Origin: Proteles cristata cristata
Taxonomy: Eukaryota > Chordata > Mammalia > Carnivora > Hyaenidae
DNA: 64,000 nt
Assembly (NCBI GenBank): GCA_017311185.1
Contig: JAESUZ010005092.1
Coordinates: 434,001-498,000, forward strand
Direction: 5' to 3'
The notes under the pieces are model-generated. The model saw only the letters and a list, made by a program, of their open reading frames with translations, was not told the DNA's origin and did not search any database. The first letter of the stretch is position 1, and each line of letters starts with the position of its first letter. The translations under genes and the position numbers were made by a program. Shown here piece by piece: positions 10,491-20,945 of the stretch.

Positions 10491-10983
10491 ACATATAACA
10501 CCTGCTTTTGAGTTAGCTGGGGAGTCAGCCACTTAACCAATTGAATGGGCCATGCTAGTGCTAAATGCCATAAGAGGGTGATAGACAGATGCCAAGGGAG
10601 TCCAGAGAAGGACTGTGAGGAAAGGTAAGTGCAGGTGATGTTAGAGCCAGAAGGGTGAGTAAAAACTAGCCAGATAGAAGAGGGATGGGAGGAAGGATGC
10701 GGAGGAAGGCATGATGGCAGGGGTGATGATGATGGTGAACAAAATCCAACAAGAAGGAAAAGAGAAGGAGTAGAAAGGGAGAAAAACCAAATAAAATTTA
10801 AGAGACCAGAGACTCCCGGCCACCAGTGGCACATCTTTCAGTACAGGTTTTCAACACACATTTTTCATTCATTAACTTGGAAGGGACCAGGGGAAGCAAA
10901 CATAAATAGGATGACTATGCCTTTGCTGGGTTTGCCAAAAAGTGAGTCATCCTCTCTGCAGGCTGCAGGTTGGCTCTGTATCT
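10491..10983. other. No gene or named repeat; purine-rich middle
   Basis: A purine-rich stretch (about 10660-10790, rich in GGAGGAAGG and GAAGGAG) occupies the middle. Its complement gives a leucine/serine/proline-rich frame (10469-10834, minus) that reflects composition rather than a gene. Confidence 0.55.
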
Positions 10984-11535
10984 CTCACCTGCCATTCTCT
11001 TTGTAAGCTTTTATTTATTTTTTAAAAAATTTTATTATTTATTTATTTTAAATAGTTTATTGTCAAGTTGGTTTCCATATAACACCCAGTGATCATCCCC
11101 ACAAGTGCCCTTCCCCATGCCCATCACCCCCCCTCCCTTCTTCCCCCACCCTCACCAGCCCTGTTTGTTCTCAGCATTCAAGAGTCTCTCATGGTTTGCC
11201 TTCCTCCCTCATGCCAACTATTTTTCCCCTTCTTCTCCCCCATGGTCCTCCGTTAAGTTCCTCCTAATCCACCTATACATGTAAACATATGGTATCTGTC
11301 CTTCTCTGCCTGACTTATTTCACCAACATAACACCCTCAAGTTCCATCCATGTTGCTACACGTGGCCAGATTTCATTCTTTCTCATCGTCATGTAGTATT
11401 CCATTGTATAGATAAACCACATCTTCTTGATCCTTTCATCAGTTGATGGACACTTAGGCTCTTTACATGTTTTGGCTGTTGTTGAGAGTGCTGCTGTGAA
11501 CATTGGGGTACATGTGACCCCTCACCTGCCATTCT
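10984..11535 (-). mobile_element. 5'-truncated felid L1, 3' end only
   Basis: Reverse-oriented L1 3' untranslated region plus the last part of ORF2, from about 11010 to 11520. The minus-strand frame 11315-11503 encodes an ORF2 C-terminal relic (contains the recognisable IYTMEYY block). The insertion is flanked by an exact 15-bp duplication CTCACCTGCCATTCT (10984-10998, 11521-11535). About 11 bases (10999-11009) lie between the left duplication and the T-rich tail. The missing 5' end is typical of L1 truncation. Confidence 0.93.
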
Positions 11536-12330
11536 TGCTGGCCAAGGTAAACACACTGTAAAGGAAGGATGTCATAACGTCTCCTGGGATCTTTCTTCCC
11601 AAGATCCTATAATCTCTTTGTATATCCGGTGAGATGCTCTATATAAAAGCACTTTGAGAAAGGTATCAAGACCTAGTGCACAGGCAAAGTTGGTTCTGTA
11701 AAGAAGTCAGGTTCCTCCTTTACAGTCAGAGCTCACAGGATGGGGACCACCATGGCCAAGCAGTCTAAGGACAGAGCACATGGCACATGGGTAACCCAGC
11801 TCTCTACACTAGCCTGCAGGGTGCCCCCCAGAGTATATTGTCTACACTCATTTCCAGTAGGCAATAAAACATACATAAGAGAAAAATACATAGGTTCACT
11901 TCAATCATCCCCTTGCAGGATAACATGAATGGAAAGCCTGTGCCAGGAGCTGTGGACATCATGGCCAAGGACTGCCATGATGAATGAGGAAAATGGACGT
12001 GTAAAAAAAAATTGTATATTACATGTGCCACATGTTATGAAACTGTTGGTGGGGTGAGGTTTGACAGGGAGGGCTGTGGGTATAGGAGATCCTCCCCAAA
12101 GGTGAATATACTCGAGTATGAAAAAAAAAAGGAGGAAGAGCTTGTCTTCATTCTTCCTGCATATGTTCAGTTCCTTCCATTGGGAGGTTTTACCCAGGAG
12201 GTAAAACTCTCAACAGAGAGTAAAGGGTAATGAAGGAGGGTAATGTGAGGCTGGGGAGGAACACAGAAAAGTGTAATACAGTGTGAATATTTATAATGTC
12301 ATAAGAAATGGTACCTATATACTGGTTTTC
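11536..12330. other. No gene or named repeat recognised
   Basis: Ordinary AT-rich DNA. The frames at 11740-11928, 11804-12031 and 12012-12230 are short and mutually overlapping. Confidence 0.55.
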
Positions 12331-12333
12331 AGA

Positions 12334-12334
<1 letters not shown>

Positions 12335-12365
<31 letters not shown>
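12335..12365. repeat. (CA)n microsatellite
   Basis: A perfect CA repeat of about 15 units, a likely polymorphic marker. Confidence 0.97.
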
Positions 12366-12367
<2 letters not shown>

Positions 12368-12619
12368 TAAGGAGAAAGTCAATAAAAGGATCTGGGTTGG
12401 TACTGTGTACGGTGCAAGCCTTCAGGACACTTCTCTGAGGAAGAAGCATCAGAAGCAGAATATGGTTAGCAGGACTCTGTATAGCTTTCCTTGGCAAGAT
12501 GACTTTCCAGAAAATACGTCTCCTCATTTAGCACTATCATGGTACCTAATATGAAAAGTTGGACCCTCTCCTACCCAATTTAATAGGCATCAGGAGATAA
12601 GGGCAAACATATAGCACAG

Positions 12620-12726
12620 GTATTATATGCTATATATAGTATATATAGCATATATGGTGTATATATAGCATATAATTATATTATTATATATATTTTATAT
12701 ATAGCATATATATTATATATATAATG
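12620..12726. repeat. AT-rich tandem region with TATATAGCATATA motif
   Basis: A roughly 100-bp TA-rich stretch in which TATAGCATATA-like units recur at least three times. It contains a 31-bp odd palindrome (12624-12654). Confidence 0.85.
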
Positions 12727-12739
12727 CATTTAACTCTTA

Positions 12740-12890
12740 ACCTATAATGTTGGGTATGAAAGACTAGGTCATTTCACCAATGACTGCAAATTGTGACTAG
12801 GAGTTCAGAAACATTTTGTCTAAGGTCATACAGGTCAGGCCTCTTTTATTCCAAAGCATATATTCTGTCCACTATGTAATGCTGCCCTGA
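12740..12890 (-). repeat. MIR, reverse orientation
   Basis: ATTTCACCAATGACTGCAAA, CATTTTGTCTAAGGTCATAC and AGGCCTCTTTTATTCCAAAG, then a GTCCACTATGTAATGCTGCC end, follow the reversed MIR order from core to tRNA-like part. Confidence 0.65.
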
Positions 12891-13309
12891 AAACATCAGC
12901 CAACAGTATTTCTTTAATAAACAGTGCCTTGTATGTATATATGATCAAATGTGATAGTATGTAAGATCATTTATATATGTCAAGTATACCCATGTGAAGG
13001 ATTATCATGATTATCTGTCATTATTTTTATGTTATTCTTGCATTGTTTACAACTTCTGAATTTTATTTTTGAGTCCATAGGAGTCTTAATGCTTGGGGTT
13101 CCTAACTAGCCAATTATCTAATAGAAGTACAACAGAACACCTGCTCTTCAAGTTAATGTATTTTTTGTCTCCTGGCCAAGGTCGAATGGGGATGATGAAA
13201 GAATCCATTTATTCTGCAACTCTGAAGTCCTTAAAGTAATATTTATCACCAATGATTTAAAAATTGGAGTGGAAGTATCTTGAAGCATTTTATCTTTTCA
13301 ATGTATAAT
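12891..13309. other. No gene or named repeat recognised
   Basis: AT-rich DNA with frequent stops in all frames. Confidence 0.55.
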
Positions 13310-13535
13310 TAATTACCTTGTTTAAAACTCTTATGAAGTAGGTGGTATAGGTATTATAATTCTCACCTTACATGCATCTATTAATTCATTCACTTTACAA
13401 ATATTTATGAACAGATTAAAAATATCTAAGCCCCAGGGAGAGAGTTGATATGCCTCTAGGTCGAGAGAGGAAGCTAATGGCAGGCTGGAATCAGGGCTCT
13501 CTGTTTTGAATTTGGGGCATTGCTCACTAACCTGT
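13310..13535 (-). repeat. Diverged MIR, reverse orientation
   Basis: TTATGAAGTAGGTGGTATAG with ATTATAATTCTCACCTTACA and, after a gap, a GCTGGAATCAGGGCTCTCTG block fit a reversed MIR. The middle is too diverged to align by eye. Confidence 0.45.
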
Positions 13536-14029
13536 CTTGCCTGAGTCTTCCTTCATATTAATCTAGGTCTATAGAAATGTACTCTTGATGTCTTAGCTGA
13601 TTTATTTTATTATAGGAAAGATTCTAATGGAACCAGTACTTTCCAAATTAACTCCCATTTGCCCCCAACCTCCCATGGAAGTATGATTCTTAGAACTGCG
13701 GCTTCAGGAATCCTGAGAAATGTCTGAGGTGGTCTGTGCTCTAATTCAATTATAGGGGCTGGGCCTGCTTAATTGCTACTCACAGTGAAAGAATCCAATT
13801 TCTTATTTTCTTTGAAAATTGGCAATTATCTTCTGGAATGACTTGATGCATTATCAAAACTTCCATAGAAATTCAGTAAGACATTCCACAACAGAGCAAG
13901 TTTAATAGCAAATATCTCTGCATACATATTCTATACCTTTCAGAGAGTAGATGGTTGGAAAATACACAATTCTGATCAAGGAAGTCTATGGATTAGCTCT
14001 CTGGCACCATCTACCACCAGGGTGCTCTT

Positions 14030-14215
14030 TATACACTTCTGTGATTAATAGTTATTTTGTTTTTATCTCTTATTCCCCCCCCCGCCACTAAATTATAGGC
14101 TTCCTAAAGGTAGAGATCTTATTTTATTGACATTTGTAGCCTTGATGCCTAACACAGTGCCTGACACAAAGCAGGAATTGGAAAATGGTTGTTGGAAGAA
14201 AACACAAATGCATGA
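14030..14215 (+). repeat. LINE-2 3' end
   Basis: A CACTAAATTATAGGCTTCCT block, then AGGTAGAGATCTTATTTTAT and a ATGCCTAACACAGTGCCTGA block, then a GGTTGTTGGAAG end, match the L2 3' untranslated region. A C9 run sits at 14075-14083. Confidence 0.65.
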
Positions 14216-14835
14216 AATCAGGGAGTCACAGGCTTTGGTTAATTACACCAAAGAGTAAAGAAGCAACAAGCAACACGTTTTGAATATATCTCGTGTCTTT
14301 TACCATGCACAGAATATTACAGCTAAAAGAGTCTACATTATAAAAAATATAAATAAACATGTAAATTATGTAAAAATATCATTGATTTGTTTACCAGATA
14401 GAAGATAAACCCACACTTTGGCACAAGCACCAATTGATGACTAGGTATACAAAGGAATGAGAGGGATCCTTGAGGGGCTTACAGCTTGGAAGGAAGAGGC
14501 TGGGCTATAACCAAGTATCAAAAATAAAGTAAATCAATGGCCTAAATGAAAAGAAAGACTAAAACAGAAAGCTAGGAAATTTTGAAAAGATACAAATATA
14601 GCTCTGGCACAGGAATTCACATGAAAATCAATTCTAGGAGTTAGCATCATGACCTATGATCAATGGAGTCACTAACACTCAGGTGAAGTGTTATTGAATG
14701 TCAGAGAATATGGTGGGCGTGTAATTTCTGCTGAAAGACTATTCAACTTATTCCTTTCGCTAGCCCTAACAAGTAAGCACTGCTCTACAGACAGAAGCTT
14801 GGGATCCAGGAGAAAAAACAAATAGAGTGTATGGG
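14216..14835. other. No gene or named repeat recognised
   Basis: AT-rich DNA; no open frame longer than about 60 codons. Confidence 0.55.
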
Positions 14836-14837
14836 CT

Positions 14838-15040
14838 AAGAATACAGCTTTGGCAGTTGCAGAGCTGGTTTTTGAATTATAGGTCCATCACTTAACTGTG
14901 TGACCTTGGACAAATCATGTCAAGCTTCAGGATTTTTACCTGGAATAGAGGCAAATGATAGCACCCACCTCACTGGTGAGGCAGGTAAGGTACTTATTAG
15001 CACACTGCCTATTATAGAACCCACTAAGTGTTGACTACTT
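14838..15040 (+). repeat. MIR, well preserved
   Basis: CATCACTTAACTGTGTGACC, TTGGACAAATCATGTCAAGC, AATGATAGCACCCACCTCAC and a TATTAGCACACTGCCTATTA block give the full MIR order. Confidence 0.75.
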
Positions 15041-15074
15041 CTTTAGTTGAAGACCACAAAGTGAGCATGGGCCA

Positions 15075-15135
15075 AGGCAGGGCTTCATAACCAGGCCCTC
15101 TTAATTCTGAAGCCTATGTTCTTTCATGCTCGTTC
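15075..15135 (-). repeat. MIR end fragment
   Basis: A GGCAGGGCTTCATAACCAGG block and GAAGCCTATGTTCTTTCATG resemble the tRNA-like end of a reversed MIR. Confidence 0.4.
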
Positions 15136-17209
15136 CCTTTCTGGGAAGACTGGATGATTTGACATACATTCATTAGATGTCTGATATGGGCCAATAGGCA
15201 GGATGCAGCTCTTCCAATTACATTATTTCTGTCCTAACTTGAACTCTCAACCCAATCCCAATCTCTAATTGGGTTTAGAGTTCAGATTCGGACAGAAATT
15301 ACCTAATAATAGTTCCTTGTGGATACAATAATACAATAATACAGGTATACCATAGATAAAGGGAGGGAGAAATTACAACTCTTTTCTATGTTTTTGACTT
15401 TGCAGAGTAAGTCTAAGTGTGAGGATGGGAAGGATGATTTTAATTTTGAATATATTGGGTCTGAGTTTTCTGTGGATCATATAGGCCAAGTGCAGGAAGG
15501 AACGAATATAAAAGACATCATAAGGGCATCATCAGCAGGAGGTGACTATATAAGGGAGATAGCCAGGAGGTTTTAAGCAAGGAGGCAAAACATCAGAACC
15601 ACAATAAAAAATGTGTGGGTGTTACTCAAGATGTCTTGAACAAAACAGATCAACAATGAAACCAAAACAGCAGTAGAGGCAGACCTTGGGGAGAATAAAC
15701 TCACGGTTTATCAGTCTAGAAAGGAAGCAAAGCAGAGCTGCATCTACGGAAGCAGAGTTATATTAACATCCTAAAGGGTTAAGTCAGAGCAGTAATGATG
15801 GACAGTGATAACCCTCAGTTCCTTCAATCCCATCAGCCAGACACTCAGGATCCTGCTTTCCTGGAGAGGACCAGACTCTTAAATGACATAAAGTCCCTTT
15901 GTCTACTGTTAGGATGGATGTGCCCTTTGGGTTTCTCCCCCTTCTCCACCCCTTACTTTGTCCTTAGCAGCCAAAATCAGGACTTCACCATCTCATTCCC
16001 ACATTAGGTCTTCAGTGCACATGTAATTCATCTTTGCCACCCTATGTGACTTTATGTGTATATATACTGAGAACTGGATTTTATAGTCCCCTTTCTGGTT
16101 TCATGGCCTCCATATACATAGATGCCACTGTTACAAACTCTAACTCTGCCAGCATATTCTCCAATAAACCAGTGTGTGTACAAGTGCATGATATTTGCTG
16201 GTAAACATTTAATTTAAGGGTGGTACTATTTCTATGGTATCTTGCTAGTCTTTCTGGGTGCAGATATGGCCCTTCTGCAAGACAACTCCCAATGTGAGTG
16301 TGAGAAGATAAGCCTAAAAACCTACAAAAAGGTTCCAGTATCCTAAAAAAATAGGATTCACTGCAGGAAGGAGGCACAGTGATTCCTGAGAGACTGCATG
16401 AGGGAGTGTTTCATTCCCCTCTGAAGAGCAGACATCCTTGGCTAGTCTTCAAAATCACAAGGTAAGCTCAGGCAGAAGCCTCCTCCAAGCAGAAGATACA
16501 GCATGGGTTGATTTATTATTTGGCTCCTATGTCTAACTACATTGGCAGGAAGAACCTGAAAACCTGTTAGACTTATGATCTCACAGAGCAAGCTGTCCAC
16601 AGGTAGGGAAGGCTCCAGGCAAGGTACATCAGGGCTCTGACCCCACTTCACTGTGGCCCTGACTTCCTTTGTGGATTTTGCTTCATCAGCAGTTCCAGAC
16701 ATCTCACTGACTATGGACTGTCTCCTCATGGTGTCTCTTTTTAGCAGCAAGGGATATTTCCCATTAGTGCGCTAACATTTTCTCGCTGACCTGGACAGAG
16801 TCATGTGCCTACCTCTAAGCCAGTTACTTTGAAAGCGTCTGCAGTTGCCATGATGGTGTTAGGCCATCTGGGATTTGTCCTCTGAGCAGTCATGTTTCCA
16901 GAGAGAGGCTCAGCACTCCATGAATGAAGAGGAAGAGGAGAACAGATTCGAAGTGGGCAGCCAACAGGGTCTGCTCCACAGCCACTCTCTTCATATAACA
17001 CTTTCTATGTTACAAGAAAAAGAACAACACTAAAAATGAAGAGTGCTATTAGAATACGATCAGGCTCAGCAAGGTAGACTGATTCCGAAAAAGGGACTCT
17101 TGTTCTGGATGATGTGATAATCTTCTAGGGAAAATCTGGAAATTTGAAGAGCTAGCTGCCTGTGTGAGGCAGCTGTGAGAGCATCATAATATCTCCCGTG
17201 TATCTATTA

Positions 17210-17239
17210 GACATGGTGGTAATGGAGCACCACCATGTC
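17210..17239. other. Perfect 11-bp stem-loop
   Basis: GACATGGTGGT at 17210-17220 and its exact complement at 17229-17239 enclose an 8-base loop (AATGGAGC). No transcription unit is evident. Confidence 0.9.
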
Positions 17240-17543
17240 AGGTAACTCTGTTTTCGCTTGTGATTATGTTCAGTGTTAGAGTTGACAGTCACTGTGCTGA
17301 ATTTTGTGTAGTTTCAAACGGTTGGCAGCTACTAGGTTTACTTGTTGCAAACATAACCCTATAAAAGATAAGACATCACTGGCATGAATCTCTCTCACGC
17401 ATGCACTTACACAGAAAACAATACATATATAACAAATCACTTATTTTTAACACATATTAAACCATTTTTGCTTTTGGTAAAAGTCACATCGATAAATCAA
17501 TAAGTAATTAAAATTTAAGCATTCAGTCTGGGAAGACAAACAG

Positions 17544-17584
17544 TATATGGAACCATATAACCCTATGGTTATAACCATATATGG
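17544..17584. promoter_or_regulatory. CArG-box-like site in CCATAT inverted cluster
   Basis: CCATATATGG at 17575-17584 is a perfect match to the serum response factor CArG consensus CC(A/T)6GG. It is preceded by TATATGG-AA-CCATATA (17544-17559) and ATAACC-CTAT-GGTTAT inverted motifs. Function is inferred only from the motif. Confidence 0.3.
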
Positions 17585-19278
17585 ATATAACTCTATCCTC
17601 AGCTGGCTCTCAGACTTTACCAACAAGCCTGAGAGATGAGCAAAAATTCATTTCTGCTGCAGAAAAATGAGCAGTGTGGGGGCTTCAAATGGGTATTTCC
17701 ACAGGCTGAGCAAGAGGAAGGCTTACACCAAGCTTTGTTAAGTAACCTGTGAATGGTAAGTATTGTGGCCATATCTGTTGCTGGAAACCCATCACATACG
17801 CACTGAAGTTGGGATTGATGGAGATACCAAAGTGGTCAGCCAAACGCACCTAAAGACAAGCTAAAGTGATGGCATAAAAATAACTGCAGAAAAAATGAAC
17901 TGCAAAGACATCTTCAGCTGGGGAAGTTTTCCTTGAAGCTAGGAAGGAAATTCCAAGCATCTAGCACATTTCAAATGGGTAGTTGGGAGGTGGAGAAGGT
18001 TGCTGTGGGAAGGAGCCATTCTGTTAAGGAGAGGTGCATGGCTTATGACAGCTGAGCCCCTAATATGTGGCTCAGAAAAGTTCTCTAATTGACATCTCTC
18101 CAATCATACAGCCTCTGAATAAACCACTACATTTGTAAGACAAGACAGACTCATTTATTTTGTCACTCTAATTGCCTTGAACATTGTTTCAAGATGTCAT
18201 CTGGAAAAACTTTTAAAGGACAAATTCCAGATCTCTGCTACAGGGAAGGTTAAACCGGAATCATCCAATGCTAGTTGACTTTTCTTCCACGTGAGGGCTC
18301 TCTCAGAGCCAAGGCATCACACCTTTTCCTGGTTATCTGAAATGATGTGGATCCATTTTAGGTAAAGAAGATCCTGATACAAGTCAGTCCTAGTAACAGT
18401 CTCCACACCATCCTTCCTACACAAGTATACCAAAGTAACTCTGTTATTTTTATTTTTTACTGTATTGCTTTAAAGAAGATGGGAAGATCTTAATGATATC
18501 TTTAGTGGGATAGAGGTAGAGTTGCCGAAAAAAGAAAAAAAAAGTCGGCAAGTCCTTATTATCTTGGTTTTCATGGCGGGAGCCTCCACATTTGCAAGGT
18601 TTCAGAGAGAAGTAAATTCACAAAAGCATGAACGTATTCATTACTGAATTGACCACTTATAAAATCAGCCTCCATTCAAAATCAGTCCCCACTTAACATT
18701 GGAGCCTTAGGCAGCGTCATGACAAATCTCTCACTGACTCTCGTAAAACATGGGCTTATAAATATACTTTGTAAATGGCTTATACATTTAAAAATTTTCC
18801 AAGAAACGGAAGATTTCCTGAAGAAGTTAAAATAGGTGCTGTCGAAGAACGGCTGGAATCACATGCAGAATTACTAATGATGATGTGGCAGAAACACAAC
18901 TAGGCATTATTTAAAGAAAAAAAAGATCCTCAAGGATAATAACAGCTTGGGCATTATGGAGAGAGTGCCACAAATACCAAAGAGATTAGACAGTACTGAT
19001 AAAATCCTTGAGTTGTGCAAAACAACCTTCTTTATGATTATGCTGAGAAAGTGAACGTGAGGGATCTGTTGTGAAATTGTGTTGTTTTTGTTGGAAAAAT
19101 TAATCCAAAGGAGGATGTAAAACAAGAAAATTTATTCTTTGTTTTAAGAATTAGTGGTTATATTTACAACCTGATTTTTTTCCAAATTTAAGTACATTTA
19201 TTTTCATAATTTTTCATGATAAAATCCAGTTCAAAACATCTTTCATTCAATTTTTAGAAATTCTGGCCCCCATTTTAA

Positions 19279-19347
19279 GAGAATTCACTTTATATATTTT
19301 TATTTTATTTATTTATTTTGCGAGAGAGGGGGAGAAAGAGAGAGAGA

Positions 19348-19394
<47 letters not shown>

Positions 19395-19565
19395 CACGTG
19401 AGAAGAGAAGGGGCAGAGAGAAAGAATCCTAAGCAGATATTGTGCCCAGGGCAGAGGCCAAGTTGGGGCTCAGTCCCATGAACCATGAGATCATGAACTG
19501 AGCTGATATCAAGAGTCAGTTGCTTAACCAACTGAGTCACCCAGGTGCCCTGAGAATTCACTTTA
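19279..19565 (-). mobile_element. CanSINE with expanded GA tract
   Basis: The reverse-oriented SINE body (19293-19551) is flanked by an exact 14-bp duplication GAGAATTCACTTTA (19279-19292, 19552-19565). Its CT-rich tail region, read here as GA, has expanded to about 70 bases (19322-19390). Confidence 0.95.
19322..19390. repeat. (GA)n microsatellite inside a SINE
   Basis: A nearly pure GA repeat with a few GGG interruptions, grown from the SINE's native CT-rich segment. Confidence 0.93.
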
Positions 19566-19838
19566 AATGGCCATTTCCAGGTGACCTTTGCTGTTAAATA
19601 AAATAGAACTTCTGTAAATGTTCTCTTATCACCGGGATACATTCCCTCACATGGGGTTAGAAAATTCCAGCATAAAGATATATGATATAGAAGCACAGCT
19701 TTGTCCACACATTTCTGGACTCTTTAAAAAAGTCAGTCTTAATTTCTCTTTTCCTGAATATGGGCTGGATCTAGTGATGCTCTTCTGATGAAGAGATAAT
19801 AGAAGTGATGGCAGGGGTACTGGGTTGAATAAGTCCCC

Positions 19839-20092
19839 TTACTTTCTCTTTTTTTTTTAAATAATATTTTTTATTTATTTCTAGGAGAGAGAGAGAGAGA
19901 GACAGCATGAGCAGGGGAGGGTCAGAGAGAGAGGGAGATACAGACTCTGAAATTGGCTCCAGGCTCTGAGCTGGCAGTCAGCACAGAGCCCGACGTGGGG
20001 CTTGAACCCACGAACCGCAAGATCGTGACCTAAACGAAAGTTGGACGCCCAACCGACTAAGCCACCCAGGCGCCCCCCCACTTTACTTTCTC
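19839..20092 (-). mobile_element. Young CanSINE nested in an MLT1 LTR
   Basis: A near-consensus reverse SINE (19849-20082), with duplication TTACTTTCTC at 19839-19848 and 20083-20092. Box B complement reads GGCTTGAAC, so the sense GTTCAAGCC still fits the consensus. Subtype signature: AATTTCAGAGTCTGTATCTC. Confidence 0.94.
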
Positions 20093-20304
20093 AAACAGAA
20101 AGAAAATTCATGTCCACATGGGACCCCTATTTAGAAGTGGGGTCTTTGCAAGATGAAATTAGTTAAAATGTGGTCCTAGAGGATTAGGGTGGGCCCTAAG
20201 TCCAATGACTGGTGCTCTTATGAGAAAGCAGACACACAGGGGGAAGAGAATCATGTAAAGATGGAGGTAGAAACTGGAATAGTTTCTAAGCCATTTCAAT
20301 CCAT

Positions 20305-20344
20305 GGCATTCCTTAACTAAGGAATTCCTTAACCAAGGAATGCC
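20305..20344. repeat. 40-bp near-perfect palindrome
   Basis: Seventeen of 20 base pairs match around the centre 20324/20325. The inner 14 bp (TAAGGAATTCCTTA) and outer arms (GGCATTCCTT and complement) are perfect, and three mismatched pairs separate them. It lies inside the MLT1 relic. Confidence 0.92.
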
Positions 20345-20544
20345 ACAGGTTACTGGCAATTATAGGAAGCCAGGAAGATGCAAGAAAAGATTCCTCCCCT
20401 AGGGTCTTCAGAGATAGCATGGCCCTATCGGCATCTTGTTTTGGACTTTTCACCTCCAGAAGCATCAAAGAACACATTCCTATTGTTTTTAAGCAACTCA
20501 GTTTGTGGTACTTCATTATGGCTACCTTAGGAGACGAATACAGG

Positions 20545-20945
20545 GATAACTACAGAGATTCTGTTATAACACTGCAGCTTCCTCTTTGCTCACTCCCTCT
20601 TGGGTATCTCACTCTAGGGGAAGTTAGATGCCATGTCATGAAGATACTCAACCAGCCTCTAGAGAGGCCCCTGTGGTGAAGAACTGAGGCCTCCTGCCAA
20701 TGGTTATGTGAGTGGGTCATCTTGAAAGTGGACCTTGAAGTCCCAGTCAAGCCTCTGTCAGAGTACAGCCTCTGCCAACATCGTGACGGTACTCACCTGA
20801 GAAACACTAGAGCATGAACCCCAACTAAGCCGTTTCCAAGTTTCTAACCCACAGAAACCATATGATAATAAATATTCATTGTTTTAAGCCACTGAGCCTT
20901 GGCATAGTTTTTTATGCAGCAACAAACACCTAATACCTTTGTTCC
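20545..20945 (+). mobile_element. Second MLT1-type LTR relic, same orientation
   Basis: ATTGCTCACTCCC-like blocks near 20588, GCCATGTCATGAAGATACTC, GAGGCCTCCTGCCAATGG, GTGGGTCATCTTGAAAGTGG, a CCCACAGAAACCATATGATA block and GTTTTAAGCCACTGAGCC, then ACACCTAATACC, follow an older MLT1 LTR to its 3' end. The 5' third is missing. Confidence 0.75.

Larger units (their letters stand above)
15136..19278. other. Long stretch without named repeat or gene
   Basis: About 4.1 kb in which I recognise no CanSINE, L1 or LTR. Frames at 15388-15576, 16081-16377, 16442-16750 and 18907-19125 are short, unconnected and on mixed strands. Local structures are a stem-loop (17210-17239) and CCATAT inverted motifs (17544-17584), listed separately. 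Confidence 0.55.
19815..20541 (+). mobile_element. MLT1-type MaLR LTR relic interrupted by a SINE
   Basis: Blocks in MLT1 order: GGTTGAATAAGTCCCC before the SINE; then AAAATTCATGTCCACATG, GTGGGGTCTTTGCAAGATGA, ATTAGGGTGGGCCCTAAGTC, GGCATCTTGTTTTGGAC, and the end CAGTTTGTGGTACTTCATTA, ending TAGGAGACGAATACA. The CanSINE at 19849-20082 is nested near the 5' end. It is a solitary LTR relic of an ancient MaLR element with no coding remnant. Confidence 0.8.

Noticed and set aside
14000..14025. CTCF-like CCACCAGGGTGCTC
   Set aside because: It differs from the core consensus at two positions; too weak to call without occupancy data.
18522..18551. TTGCCGA/TCGGCAA stem with A-rich loop
   Set aside because: Only seven base pairs around a purine-rich loop; within chance expectation.
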